Assembly: GCF_009811755.1 (NCBI RefSeq) | Contig: NZ_BLIV01000002.1 | Location: 241,001 to 305,000 of the forward strand | Direction: 5' to 3' | DNA from: Roseobacter cerasinus | GTDB lineage: Bacteria; Pseudomonadota; Alphaproteobacteria; Rhodobacterales; Rhodobacteraceae | DNA length: 64,000 bases | Part shown: piece by piece, positions 53,699 to 63,253 of the stretch | How the letters are laid out: each line of letters opens with the position of its first letter | How positions within the stretch are numbered: the stretch's first letter is position 1 | The notes under the pieces: model-generated | Seen by the model: the letters and a program-made list of their open reading frames with translations, nothing else | Databases searched by the model: none | What the model was told of the DNA's origin: nothing | Program-made: the position numbers and the translations under genes

Positions 53699-54657
53699 GC
53701 ACCCCGTTTCTTGATACCGCGCGGCGCGTGATCCGCACCGAAGCGGAGGCCCTAGGCACGCTTGCGGACACGCTTGACGGGCGCTTTCGTGGGGCCATCG
53801 ACCTTCTGCTGAACGCCAAGGGCCGCGTGATCGTGACCGGTATTGGCAAATCCGGCCATATCGCCCGCAAGATCGCCGCGACCATGGCCAGCACCGGCAC
53901 CCCTGCGCAATTCGTGCACCCGGCCGAGGCGAGCCACGGCGATCTGGGCATGATCACCAGCGCCGACGTCGTCCTTGCGATTTCGAACTCGGGCGAAGCG
54001 CCTGAGCTTGCAAATCTCGTGGCCTACGCGCGCCGCTTTGGCATTCCCCTGCTGGGGATCACCAGTGTCGAGACCTCCAGCCTCGGGCGGGAGTGTGACG
54101 TGGTGCTGCTTTTGCCACGTTTGGAGGAAGCCTGCGGGACAGGCGTGGTGCCCTCAACCTCCACAACCATGACGCTGGCGCTTGGTGACGCGCTGGCCAT
54201 CGCGCTGATGGAGCACCGGGCCTTCACGCCCGAGAACTTCCGTGACTTTCACCCGGGCGGCAAGCTCGGCGCGCAGCTCAGCCGCGTGGCGGACCTGATG
54301 CATTCCGGTGATGCGCTGCCGCTGGTCACCCCTAAGACCCCGATGTCGGATGCCCTGATCGAGATCAGCCAAAAAAGCTTTGGGGTGGTGGGCGTGATCG
54401 ACGCAGACCGCCACCTGATGGGGATCATCACCGACGGTGACCTGCGCCGTCACATGGAGGGTCTACTCTCGCTGACGGCCGCCGACGTCATGACCGCCTC
54501 ACCCGTCACCATCGCTCCAAATGCTCTGGCGCAGAAAGCCGTCGCCATGATGCAGGAGCGGCAGATCACCAGCCTCTTTGTCCTTGATCCGGGTGCACCG
54601 CCCGAACCACTTGGCCTGATCCGCATTCACGACTGCTTGCGCGTCGGTCTGGGATAG
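53695..54657 (+). CDS. kdsD: arabinose-5-phosphate isomerase
   Basis: 320 residues; converts ribulose-5-phosphate to arabinose-5-phosphate, the first step to Kdo. The SIS domain (about 30-190) has GIGKSGHIARKIAATMASTG and AEASHGDLG; two CBS domains (about 205-320) follow. It is the first LPS gene of kdsD-lptC-lptA-lptB, which ties sugar supply to LPS export. Confidence 0.94.
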   Translation: MSTPFLDTARRVIRTEAEALGTLADTLDGRFRGAIDLLLNAKGRVIVTGIGKSGHIARKIAATMASTGTPAQFVHPAEASHGDLGMITSADVVLAISNSGEAPELANLVAYARRFGIPLLGITSVETSSLGRECDVVLLLPRLEEACGTGVVPSTSTTMTLALGDALAIALMEHRAFTPENFRDFHPGGKLGAQLSRVADLMHSGDALPLVTPKTPMSDALIEISQKSFGVVGVIDADRHLMGIITDGDLRRHMEGLLSLTAADVMTASPVTIAPNALAQKAVAMMQERQITSLFVLDPGAPPEPLGLIRIHDCLRVGLG

Positions 54658-54663
54658 CCCGGC

Positions 54664-55272
54664 ATGAACGCGGACCGCTACTCCAGAACAGTGGCCTGGC
54701 TGAAGGTGGTTCTACCCCTCGCGGCCCTCGCGCTTCTGTCGACGCTGTTTCTGCTGTCCCGCGTGATTGACCCAACCGAAGCCATTCCCTTTGCCGACAA
54801 CGAAGTTCAGGATCGCTTGCTGAATCAGCAAGTCTCCGGGCCTTACTATTCCGGCACCTCTGCAGATGGCGACAAGATCGCCTTTATTGCCGACAAGGTC
54901 ACCAGCCCCAACGGGTTCGCCGGTGCCAGCCGGGCCGAGGACGTCTTTGTGAAGATCGACCTGGTCGGTGGCGGCACCGTCAACGTGACATCTGACCGGG
55001 CGTCTGTCAGCATCGCCGAAGATCTGGCAAACCTGACAGGCAATGTGGTGATCACCACGTCACAGGGATATGTGGTCACCAGCCAGGAGCTTATTGCGCG
55101 CGTCACCGTGCTGAACCTGCGATCGCCGGGCACCGTGTTCGCAGACACCCCCGCAGGTGATCTGGTTGCAGGCACTATGCAGCTTTCGAAGCAAGAGACG
55201 GACGGGCCGGCCCAATTGGTTTTCACAAACGGCGTGAAGCTGATATATGATCCCAAAAAGGTGGAAGATTGA
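54664..55272 (+). CDS. lptC: LPS export protein LptC
   Basis: 202 residues with one N-terminal membrane helix (about 14-32) and a periplasmic LptC domain of beta strands. It ties the LptBFG ATPase to the LptA bridge. No alternative function; the place between kdsD and lptA confirms the call. Confidence 0.9.
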   Translation: MNADRYSRTVAWLKVVLPLAALALLSTLFLLSRVIDPTEAIPFADNEVQDRLLNQQVSGPYYSGTSADGDKIAFIADKVTSPNGFAGASRAEDVFVKIDLVGGGTVNVTSDRASVSIAEDLANLTGNVVITTSQGYVVTSQELIARVTVLNLRSPGTVFADTPAGDLVAGTMQLSKQETDGPAQLVFTNGVKLIYDPKKVED

Positions 55273-55275
55273 TCC

Positions 55276-55767
55276 GTGACGGTGTTGAGACTTATCCTGC
55301 TCCCTCTGGTGCTGCTGACCGCTGTCACCATGGCGGCTGCACAAGGAACGCAGGTCGCCTTTGGGGCGATCAAACAAGATACAGATCTGCCCGTTGAGGT
55401 GACCGCCAACAATCTGGCTGTAGATCAGGCCACGGGTGAGGCTGTCTTCACCGGTGATGTCATTGTCACTCAGGGCGAGATGCGCCTCTCGGCCAAGCGG
55501 CTGTTGGTGGTCTACCGCGAAGATACCCAAGGCATCGAACGCATGGAAGCAACCGGCGATGTGGTGTTGGTCTCAGGCCCTGATGCGGCGGAATCCGAAC
55601 GGGCCGACTACAGCATCGACGAGGGTGTGATTGTCATGACCGGCGACGTGCTGCTGACCCAGGGCCCCTCGGCTCTGACCGCTGACAGGATGACCGTGCA
55701 ACTGGAAAGTGGCACCGCCCAGATGAGCGGATCGGTCAAGACAATCCTGCAGACCGGCAACAACTGA
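55276..55767 (+). CDS. lptA: LPS transport periplasmic protein LptA
   Basis: 163 residues from GTG 55276 (GTG 55282 is possible). Signal peptide about 1-22. The OstA-like beta-jellyroll spans the rest and forms the periplasmic bridge. It overlaps lptB in a TGATG. The small size is normal. Confidence 0.91.
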   Translation: MTVLRLILLPLVLLTAVTMAAAQGTQVAFGAIKQDTDLPVEVTANNLAVDQATGEAVFTGDVIVTQGEMRLSAKRLLVVYREDTQGIERMEATGDVVLVSGPDAAESERADYSIDEGVIVMTGDVLLTQGPSALTADRMTVQLESGTAQMSGSVKTILQTGNN

Positions 55768-56525
55768 TGACCCAGGCAGAACTGACAGTTGCCGAAGGGT
55801 CGGGCGGCCTGCGCGTCGACCACCTGCGCAAATCGTACCGCAAGAAGACCGTGATCCGCGACTTTTCCATGTACCTCAATCGCGGGGAAGTGGTTGCGCT
55901 TCTGGGGCCAAATGGCTCCGGCAAAACGACGACCTTCTATGCTGTGGCCGGTCTGGTCACGCCCGAGGGCGGAACCGTGCTGATCGACGGGCAGGATGTG
56001 ACCGCCCTGCCCATGTATCGCCGCGCCAGGCTTGGCATCGGCTATCTGCCGCAGGAGATGAGCATCTTTCGCGGCCTGTCGGTTCAGGACAACATCAGCG
56101 CCATTCTCGACATCGCGGAACCGGACCGGCACAAGCGGCGCGAGCGGCTCGAAGAGCTGCTCAGCGAGTTTTCCATCGAGCATCTGCGCCGCGCGCCTGC
56201 TCTGGCGCTTTCAGGGGGGGAGCGGCGCCGGGTCGAGATTGCCCGCTGCCTTGCGGCCAATCCGAAGTACCTGTTGCTGGATGAACCCTTTGCCGGGGTC
56301 GACCCAATCTCGGTCGGCGATATCCGCCACCTTGTCGCTGATCTTAAAAAACGTGGCATTGGTGTGCTGATCACCGACCACAATGTGCGCGAAACGCTCG
56401 AAATTGTGGACCGTGCCTACATCCTGCACGAGGGCCGCGTGCTGATGTCCGGCACGCCCGAGGATGTGGTCCAAAACGAGAACGTGCGCCGGGTCTACCT
56501 GGGCGACAACTTCAAGATCTCCTGA
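55767..56525 (+). CDS. lptB: LPS export ABC transporter ATPase LptB
   Basis: 252 residues. Walker [10 protein letters not shown], signature [16 protein letters not shown], Walker [13 protein letters not shown] and the switch His (TDHN) are intact. It powers LPS extraction through LptFG. In many proteobacteria rpoN follows lptB; here hpf follows directly after 250 bp. Confidence 0.96.
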   Translation: MTQAELTVAEGSGGLRVDHLRKSYRKKTVIRDFSMYLNRGEVVALLGPNGSGKTTTFYAVAGLVTPEGGTVLIDGQDVTALPMYRRARLGIGYLPQEMSIFRGLSVQDNISAILDIAEPDRHKRRERLEELLSEFSIEHLRRAPALALSGGERRRVEIARCLAANPKYLLLDEPFAGVDPISVGDIRHLVADLKKRGIGVLITDHNVRETLEIVDRAYILHEGRVLMSGTPEDVVQNENVRRVYLGDNFKIS

Positions 56526-56775
56526 ATGAAGGCACCGGCGTAAAAACACTTTTTACGAGAGTTGCAGCCGCTTTCATTTGACTCGCGCCTGTCTTTTCTG
56601 GCTCAATGATGACATGGCAAGTCCCTGTCCTGTCCGATCACCAGTCGGCCTCTCGATGAGAGCCGGAACCATCGCCATCAGGGCAAACGCCGGTTTCCGT
56701 GACCCTTGGACCCTTGATCCCCCCGTGATGATACACAGGTGGAAAGGGACGGGTTGTCCATATGAAGGAGAGACT
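56526..56775. other. lptB-hpf intergenic region with hairpin
   Basis: 250 bp without a CDS. A perfect CGTAAAAA-cac-TTTTTACG stem lies at 56539-56557, whose A/T part could act as a terminator in either direction. The rest likely holds the hpf promoter; no clear box was found, and no trace of an rpoN reading frame remains. Confidence 0.5.
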
Positions 56776-57342
56776 ATGCGGTACCAAATCAGCGGCAAAC
56801 AGATCGACATCGGCGAAGCGCTGCAAACCCACGTGCAAGAAGAGCTGGGCGAAGCCGTAAAGAAATATGCCGAACGCCCGACCGAAGCGGTTGTGGTGTT
56901 TTCAAAGTCGGCACATGAGTTTGTCTGCGAAGCGACCGTGCACCTCTCCACCGGCCTGACAGCGCAGGCCAAGGCCCATCAGACAGAGATTTATGCCGCC
57001 TTTGACAGTTGTTGCGACAAGATGGAAAAACAGCTGCGCCGATACAAGCGTAGGTTGAAAGACCATCACAAAGATCGGTCCGAACCGGTTGAAATCTACG
57101 GCGCGTCCTCATATATCCTCGCATCAGACGCCGACTCAGGCGAGCAGGAACCCGAGACCCTGCAACCGATCATCGTCGCGGAGATGGAAACCAAGATCCC
57201 ATCTTTGTCCGTCGGTGAAGCGGTCATGCAGATGGAACTGGCAGGCGCGCCCGTTCTGGTCTTTCGAAACGAAGGCAAAGAGGGCTTGAATGTCGTATAC
57301 CGTCGCGATGACGGAAACATCGGCTGGATAGACCCGCAGTAG
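56776..57342 (+). CDS. hpf: ribosome hibernation promoting factor, long form
   Basis: 188 residues from ATG 56776, which has AAGGAG six bases upstream. The N-terminal S30AE domain (about 1-95) binds the 30S subunit; a linker leads to a C-terminal domain (about 130-186) that pairs two ribosomes into 100S dimers. The long form is normal in alphaproteobacteria. Forms a unit with ptsN. Confidence 0.95.
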   Translation: MRYQISGKQIDIGEALQTHVQEELGEAVKKYAERPTEAVVVFSKSAHEFVCEATVHLSTGLTAQAKAHQTEIYAAFDSCCDKMEKQLRRYKRRLKDHHKDRSEPVEIYGASSYILASDADSGEQEPETLQPIIVAEMETKIPSLSVGEAVMQMELAGAPVLVFRNEGKEGLNVVYRRDDGNIGWIDPQ

Positions 57343-57385
57343 GATTTCTCCGAGGCGCTGCCGCCTCCTGAACAGTACGAGCAGA

Positions 57386-57850
57386 ATGGATTTTGACACT
57401 CTCCTCAAGCCGGAGGCGGTGAAGGTTTTGACTTCCGCCTCCAGCAAAAAACGTCTTATGCAAGGTCTCAGCGACCTGGCGGAGCAGGCCTATGGCCTCA
57501 GATCCGGCGACGTTCTTGATGCCTTGCTTGCGCGAGAGGCCCTCGGGCCGACCGGTGTGGGCCATGGCGTGGCGTTGCCGCACGCCCGGCTCGATGGCCT
57601 TGACCATGTGGTCGGCGCCTTTGTGTTGTTGGACAAGCCGATTGACTTCAATTCCGTTGATCGCCAGCCGGTCGATATCGCCTTCGCGCTGTTTGCGCCC
57701 GAAGATGCGGGGGTTGAGCATCTCAAGGCCCTGGCTTTGGTGTCGCGGACGTTGCGTGACACAGGTCTCTGCGCCAAACTCCGCGCCAACCCGGATGCGG
57801 CCACGCTGCATACGATCCTGACATCGACGGAATCCGAACAAGCCGCCTGA
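57386..57850 (+). CDS. ptsN: nitrogen PTS EIIA protein
   Basis: 154 residues; the phosphorylated His66 is in VALPHARL. It has the PTS EIIA-2 fold and links phosphorylation state to nitrogen and potassium control. 43 bp after hpf, same strand, the usual order but without rpoN. The 3' end is 10 bp from the convergent glycosyltransferase. Confidence 0.95.
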   Translation: MDFDTLLKPEAVKVLTSASSKKRLMQGLSDLAEQAYGLRSGDVLDALLAREALGPTGVGHGVALPHARLDGLDHVVGAFVLLDKPIDFNSVDRQPVDIAFALFAPEDAGVEHLKALALVSRTLRDTGLCAKLRANPDAATLHTILTSTESEQAA

Positions 57851-57860
57851 CCTGGCGCGA

Positions 57861-59561
57861 TCACCCGACCAGGTAGGGCCGCTCGCGGCGCGCATCGTCC
57901 TCTTCCAGCGGCATAGGTTCCACCGGAAAGTCCCCAACCAGATAAGGGTGCATTCCTTCGTTCTTGAGCTTTTGCAGAAAGGCTCCAAATCCATCAAGGT
58001 CGGCCATGCGCGGCACTTCAGACAGGCCCCTTGGGCTGGTCGATCCGATATCATTCAGGATCGTCAGCAGAGGCTCCATCGGGGTGGCAACAAAATCGGC
58101 CAAGGTCCAAATGCGGATCCGCGCCTTGGTCCAGCTTGATCCAAGCACCTTCAGATGCTCACTTTCGATTTTCTGGAACCGGGCCGCCCTCTTGCGCAGC
58201 GTTCCGAAATCATCGGCCGACTGAAACAGCGGAATGGCCCAGGCGCCGGTGATCACCGATATCCGCGCGTTCGGATCCTTTGCCACCTGCCAGTTGATAC
58301 TCTGGTTGTCCGCCGGGCCGAACTGGAAGCACTGGTGTTGCCCCCGGGTATTCCAGATCAGATTTTGTAAAAACGCATGCGGGTTGTAGTCGCGCAAGGT
58401 CGCACTGTCGCTTAAGGCCCCATCCGAACTCGTCTGGCCGGATGTGAAATGCGCCCGATCCGGCGCAAAGAGATGCCCGTGAACCCGCGCTTCGGTTGCG
58501 CGAGTCAGCCAAGCTTCGAAATTCTCGAACAGATCGCTGAACCCCTGAAACACTGAATAGGGCGCAGCCGTCATCTGTGTGTCGTCCGAATGCCAAAGAT
58601 ACCGGCTGCGCATATGCAGGGCCGGGTTGATCGGCGCCTGCGTCTCAACCGCCTTGGCAAGAGCACGATCGATCTGCCCAGGGTTCGGCTCCCGGGCTAC
58701 CTGACCGGTTGGTCGGTGGATCGGGAAAGCCGCATACAGTTGATCCGAATGACGCCAGATCTTGCGCGCCACGAAACACTCCGACCGGCGCAGCAAAGGC
58801 AGGTGATCGTCATAGAAGACGTGCGGCCTTCCTCGACGATCAAACTTCGACAAGGTCAGCGATCGGCTTTCCAGCTGGATCGCATGTCGCCGGACCAGCG
58901 TCTGAAAATAGCTTTCATCTGGCACCCATACCCGGCGGAAATAACGATCATAGCGCGCGCGCGACGGATCCCGCAGAATGGCCGAGAGTGTGCGCCGGGT
59001 CAGACACCACCATTGCGATCCCATATGCGGCACGATGCCATTGGGGATCTTGCGTTTCACGCCCAAGCGCCGCTGCAAGGCAACATAGCGGTCAAACAGG
59101 GCGCGCCGCCGCTTCCACGGAAATGGAAACCGCAGGGTAAAACGCTCTTCCTGAAGCCCGCCGACCGTCCAGGGTACATCCGCTGTCGTCACGCTCTCGA
59201 TGAAGTCAGTCTCGGGGCGTGCGGCCAGATAGGCGGCCAATTCGCTGACCGGGCGCAGCGGCAAGCACGCGCCGGAGGCAAGAAACACATGGTTCACCTC
59301 AGGATGGCGCGCAAGCATCTGCTCCGCCGCATATTGTGTGGCGGCCACAATGCCCCAGGTGCCCCATTCGCTGCGGTACCGTCTGGAAAAGGACAGGTTT
59401 GGCAGATCGGAGACAGCGCGCGCAAAGGCATCGCGCGTCTTACGGTCGACGCATCTGTCAACATGAACCACAATCGGGCAACCAAAGGCAGACCAGTGCC
59501 GTGCCGCCTGCTCTGCCCGGTCAAAAGCCGTGTGCACCAGCATGACAACACCAAAGGTCAT
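57861..59561 (-). CDS. GT14-type beta-1,6-N-acetylglucosaminyltransferase-like protein
   Basis: 566 residues. The N-terminal half (1-270) resembles the branching GT14 fold: FGVVMLVHTAFDRAEQ, VFLASGACLPLRPVSEL, and GSQWWCLTRRTL with VPDESYFQTL. The C-terminal half (about 290-560) matches no domain I can name, but a family I recall as DUF5928 has the same size and place. No signal peptide. It probably adds sugar to an envelope glycan. Start codon overlaps the stop of the GT2 gene (ATGA). Confidence 0.8.
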   Translation of the reverse strand: MTFGVVMLVHTAFDRAEQAARHWSAFGCPIVVHVDRCVDRKTRDAFARAVSDLPNLSFSRRYRSEWGTWGIVAATQYAAEQMLARHPEVNHVFLASGACLPLRPVSELAAYLAARPETDFIESVTTADVPWTVGGLQEERFTLRFPFPWKRRRALFDRYVALQRRLGVKRKIPNGIVPHMGSQWWCLTRRTLSAILRDPSRARYDRYFRRVWVPDESYFQTLVRRHAIQLESRSLTLSKFDRRGRPHVFYDDHLPLLRRSECFVARKIWRHSDQLYAAFPIHRPTGQVAREPNPGQIDRALAKAVETQAPINPALHMRSRYLWHSDDTQMTAAPYSVFQGFSDLFENFEAWLTRATEARVHGHLFAPDRAHFTSGQTSSDGALSDSATLRDYNPHAFLQNLIWNTRGQHQCFQFGPADNQSINWQVAKDPNARISVITGAWAIPLFQSADDFGTLRKRAARFQKIESEHLKVLGSSWTKARIRIWTLADFVATPMEPLLTILNDIGSTSPRGLSEVPRMADLDGFGAFLQKLKNEGMHPYLVGDFPVEPMPLEEDDARRERPYLVG

Positions 59562-60511
59562 GCCCAGTTTCCTTTGGACATGAGGCCCAAAAGCTCAAGC
59601 TGGCGCCAGTTGACGTATTTTTCCGACCATCTGCACCAGGGCTGGGCCTCACCCGCGCTGCCATCGGTGATTGCAGTGCTCTGATCAGCGCCGTCTGCCA
59701 GCGTCGTTGCCCCGGGAAGACCAGCATGCAGCAACACGCCCGAGGCCTTGTCGCCATCCCACGCCCCATAAGCCAGGTTGAGCCCCCGCGGCAGCAACAT
59801 ATGCGTCGAGCTTACATAGGCATACTTGCGGTGCCATTTGACCAGCGGGATCTTGTTCAGCGCAGGCGCCTGTTCGGGCTTGTCTGCAAACTGCGTCCGG
59901 GCTCGTGGGCCGCCCTGGATCCACAGGTTGTTGTAGAGCGGATTGTGAGAGACCGTGTAGTTGCCGCTGTCAAACCAGCAGGCGGTATCAATCGGGTTTT
60001 GCCCCCGGACATAACTTGCATCATCCCGCGGCGCCTTTGCATACATGTCGAGCAACATGGCTGAAAACGCACGGACGGAGCAGGACTCGAGCCAGTCCGT
60101 CAAGGCGCGCAACGGCCGGGTATCGCAGAAAGGATAGACGAGAAGCTCGTCCGCATCGACGGTCACACACCAATGGCCATGGCCATATCTGCCCTTGATG
60201 TAGTTCAGCCAATCGACGCCGCAGCGCGCCTTGCGATAGCTGCCCATCGTGCGCCACAACGAGACATCCGGCTGCGTCGCCAGATACTCCGCTGAACCAT
60301 CAGTACTGCCATTGTCAACCAGCAGAAAGTGCGACACGCCCAGATCCCGGTAGTACTGCAGGAAATGGGGAAGCCGCAGATTATCGTTGCGCAGCACCGC
60401 AAACAACAAGATATCCTGAGCTTGCAGCTGGGCCGTCCGATCCACTGCGGGCCGCAGCTGAAATCCTTTGCCATATGCGCGGATTCGTAACCGTTTGCGT
60501 ATCAGACGCAT
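59558..60511 (-). CDS. glycosyltransferase family 2-like protein, paralogue A
   Basis: 317 residues from ATG 60511 (TTG 60535 is the other choice). The GT2 fold has FLLVDNGSTDGS and the metal motif TVDADELLVYP. The C-terminal part has WIQGGPRARTQF and LVKWHRKYAYVSSTHML, characteristic of a group used for surface polysaccharide. It shares many of these segments with the gene at 60716, so the two arose by duplication. Confidence 0.87.
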   Translation of the reverse strand: MRLIRKRLRIRAYGKGFQLRPAVDRTAQLQAQDILLFAVLRNDNLRLPHFLQYYRDLGVSHFLLVDNGSTDGSAEYLATQPDVSLWRTMGSYRKARCGVDWLNYIKGRYGHGHWCVTVDADELLVYPFCDTRPLRALTDWLESCSVRAFSAMLLDMYAKAPRDDASYVRGQNPIDTACWFDSGNYTVSHNPLYNNLWIQGGPRARTQFADKPEQAPALNKIPLVKWHRKYAYVSSTHMLLPRGLNLAYGAWDGDKASGVLLHAGLPGATTLADGADQSTAITDGSAGEAQPWCRWSEKYVNWRQLELLGLMSKGNWA

Positions 60512-60715
60512 CCGGTAAGACCCTAAGATACCCAAGTTTCAGCCCTTCTTTACCGCCCCGACCCCAGGTTTGTTGGAGGATATCGGCCCCCAAGTTCCTG
60601 CGAAATTTGACCGCCGCATTTGGTTAACTGCGACTTATTGATATTTTATTGCTCAAAAACAGCTTTGTAACAATTTCTTTAAAAGATCGGGCGCGGTATG
60701 AGCGGATTCCAACTC

Positions 60716-61732
60716 TTACCAGCCGCCGCGCGACATCAAGCCAAGGCGCAACAATTGCTGCCAACCGCTCAATCTGAGCGACTCCGGCGTCCAAAGATCG
60801 GGGTTTCTGGCCATCGCGGCATAGTACTCATCATAGAGCGACGAGTTCGAAAAATGCTCCTTGCGCTGCTGCTCCTGACGCGCGCGCGCACCGGCATCGG
60901 GCAGAAATTTGGTGTGCAACAAGACGCCACTGACCTTTTCGACCCCACTTTCATCATAGATCCGGTTTAGCCGCGTAGGCAGCGCGCTGTGGGTCGAACT
61001 GACATAGGTGTAGCTGCGGTGCCACTTGATCAGCGGTGTCTTGTTGAGCGTGGGCGCGCGCCGTGGGTCTGCGCCGAAGAACCGCCGCGCACGTGGACCG
61101 CCCTGCAGCCAAAGCGCCTCCATCTTCGGTTGCCGCTGTGCCCAATAGCCATAGGCATCGAACCATTGCAGCACCTCGCAGGGGTCATCCCCTGCATAGT
61201 ATTCCTGCGTATCGGCGGGTCCCTTGGGATAAAGATCCAGCATCAGCGCGCCCATCATGGGTTGCCCGGTTCGATCAAGCCAGGCGGTCAGTTCGGGCAG
61301 TTTTCGGCTGGTGTGATCCGGGTAGATCAGCAACTCGTCAGCATCGACCGTGACAGTCCAATGGCCGTGACCGTAGCGGCGCAGCAGCCAGGTCAACCAG
61401 TCCATGCCAAAGCGCGATGCCTTGTAGCTGTCGAAGGTCAGCCAGACGGAAACATCAGGCTGCGCTTCCAGAAAGGCGAGGCTTTCGTCCTCGCTGCCGT
61501 TGTCGACAATCAGAAAGTGGTTCACGCCGAGGTTTCGATAGTGTTCCAGAAAGTTGGGCAATCGAAGGGACTCGTTGCGCATCGTGGCAAACAGCAGGAT
61601 GTCATTTTCTTTGATCTGAGCTGTTCTGTCCCGCAGGTTGGTCAGCGCCTTACGGCTTTGATGGGCGCGCAACAGCAAGCGTTTGCGTCGTATCCGCAAT
61701 TTGTATCGCTGCAGAGGCGAAGGGCGCGCCAT
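60716..61732 (-). CDS. glycosyltransferase family 2-like protein, paralogue B
   Basis: 338 residues from ATG 61732, with AAAGG eight bases upstream. The motifs are FLIVDNGSEDES, VTVDADELLIYP, LWLQGGPRARRFF and LIKWHRSYTYVSSTHSAL. Separated from paralogue A by a 200-bp, AT-richer gap, so it may have its own transcript. Function inferred: addition of a sugar to an envelope polysaccharide. Confidence 0.87.
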   Translation of the reverse strand: MARPSPLQRYKLRIRRKRLLLRAHQSRKALTNLRDRTAQIKENDILLFATMRNESLRLPNFLEHYRNLGVNHFLIVDNGSEDESLAFLEAQPDVSVWLTFDSYKASRFGMDWLTWLLRRYGHGHWTVTVDADELLIYPDHTSRKLPELTAWLDRTGQPMMGALMLDLYPKGPADTQEYYAGDDPCEVLQWFDAYGYWAQRQPKMEALWLQGGPRARRFFGADPRRAPTLNKTPLIKWHRSYTYVSSTHSALPTRLNRIYDESGVEKVSGVLLHTKFLPDAGARARQEQQRKEHFSNSSLYDEYYAAMARNPDLWTPESLRLSGWQQLLRLGLMSRGGW

Positions 61733-61817
61733 CGCGGAACCTTTCAAAACATGGTCGTATCGCGCTGTTATTGCTGGTTTGCAGACCGCAGCCAACCTGG
61801 AATTGTATCAGGCGCGT

Positions 61818-61847
61818 AAAAACGGCGCCAAGAACCCCTTGGCGCCG
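61818..61847 (-). terminator. intrinsic terminator of galU
   Basis: On the minus strand CGGCGCCAA and TTGGCGCCG pair in a perfect 9-bp stem around a 7-nt loop, followed by five T (AAAAA at 61818-61822 on the plus strand). It begins 27 bp after the galU stop. Confidence 0.92.
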
Positions 61848-61873
61848 CTATAAAATTCGGAAATGAGGCGGGG

Positions 61874-62767
61874 TTATTCCGCCGCTTTACCCATGTTCAC
61901 GACGTCGTGCAGATAGGCGGAGAGATCATCCCGCAGATCGTCCCGATCAAGGCCGAAGGCCACGGTAGCCTGCAGGAAGCCGGATTTGGAGCCGCAATCG
62001 AACCGCTGGCCGCGGAAGCGGTAGCCGTAAACATTGCTCTTTTTCTCGATGTCCTGAGCGATGGCATCTGTCAGTTGAATCTCACCACCAGCGCCGGACT
62101 TCATCTTGTGCAGGTTCGTCAACACTGACGGCGACAGAATGTAGCGACCGATCACGGCGAGGTTTGAGGGCGCTTCGCCCGCCTTGGGCTTTTCAACCAT
62201 GCCCTTCACCTTGACCATGGCACCCATGTCTTCGGACACATCCAGCACGCCGTAGGACGACGCCTTGTCGGGGGCCACTTCCATCGCGGCCACCATATTG
62301 CCGCCCGTCTCTGCATAGGCTTCGACCATCTGCTCAAGGCAGGGCTTATCGGCGGCGATGACATCATCAGGCAGGATGACAGCGAAGGGCTCATCCGCGA
62401 TCAGACGGCGCGCGCACCAGACAGCATGACCAAGGCCCAGCGCCTTATGCTGACGGATGTAGGCAATTGCGCCGCTGTCCATATTGGTGGTTTCCAGGAC
62501 CTCCAACAGCTCCGTCTTGCCCTTCTTGCGCAATTCCTGCTCAAGCTGTGGTGCATGGTCAAAGTAGTCTTCAAGGGCACCCTTGCCGCGCGACGTCACG
62601 AAAATGAATTCTTTGATGCCAGCCGCACGCGCCTCGTCGATGGCGTATTGGATCAACGGCCGGTCGACCAACGTCATGATTTCTTTCGGGACAGATTTGG
62701 TGGCGGGTAGAAAGCGCGTTCCCATCCCGGCTACGGGAAAGATCGCCTTGGTCACTTTACGTTTCAT
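61874..62767 (-). CDS. galU: UTP-glucose-1-phosphate uridylyltransferase
   Basis: 297 residues from ATG 62767, preceded by GAGGG at eight bases. Makes UDP-glucose for polysaccharide and LPS. The nucleotidyltransferase start is FPVAGMGTRFLPATKSVPKE; the sugar site has GLGHAVWCAR and LPDDV. It supplies donor sugar for the glycosyltransferases downstream but is separated from them by the terminator. Confidence 0.95.
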   Translation of the reverse strand: MKRKVTKAIFPVAGMGTRFLPATKSVPKEIMTLVDRPLIQYAIDEARAAGIKEFIFVTSRGKGALEDYFDHAPQLEQELRKKGKTELLEVLETTNMDSGAIAYIRQHKALGLGHAVWCARRLIADEPFAVILPDDVIAADKPCLEQMVEAYAETGGNMVAAMEVAPDKASSYGVLDVSEDMGAMVKVKGMVEKPKAGEAPSNLAVIGRYILSPSVLTNLHKMKSGAGGEIQLTDAIAQDIEKKSNVYGYRFRGQRFDCGSKSGFLQATVAFGLDRDDLRDDLSAYLHDVVNMGKAAE

Positions 62768-63253
62768 ACTGATGCCCTCACACATGAATTTCGAAATCGT
62801 ACCCCGTCAGCGCCCAACTAACGCCCAATTGCGTCAAAAACACGACCTGCACGTCAATAAAAGCGATTTCTGCGACAAACTGTTCCCATAATACGAAAAA
62901 CGGCGAAGTCCCGCCAGTGCCATCGCCGCGAAGGAAAATTCCAGCGCCTCCTGCAAGGTCGGGTGATTCACGCTGCTCTAGATTTCAGATATTTCTTTTT
63001 ATTTCATGAATTTACTCTATCCCGCGATACACCGATTCTATGCCCTTGGCCCAACACAACCATACGGTGTATCGCGAGGTCCGTAGCACAACGCGACTCT
63101 CAAACGCCTCACGGCTGACAGCCGTCAGGCGTCGGCAACTCCCCGCTTGCAGATCAAAAAGCAGGCAACTGATGCTGATCTGCGATAGAATCAGGCGCTC
63201 TCATTGAGTGTCGCCTTCCGCAGGCCGGACCTTGCGGCGCCAAGGTGCCGCGC
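62768..63253. other. 486-bp intergenic region with three dyads
   Basis: No CDS. CGCGATACACCG at 63023-63034 is repeated inverted and perfect at 63065-63076 (30-nt loop). A 29-nt stem, ACGCCT-c-ACGGCT-gac-AGCCGT-c-AGGCGT, lies at 63104-63132. GCAGATCA (63149-63156) pairs with TGATCTGC (63176-63183). AT-rich sequence at 62990-63015 may be a promoter. The region holds the galU promoter and the kdsB transcript end; the dyads are unexplained. Confidence 0.55.
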
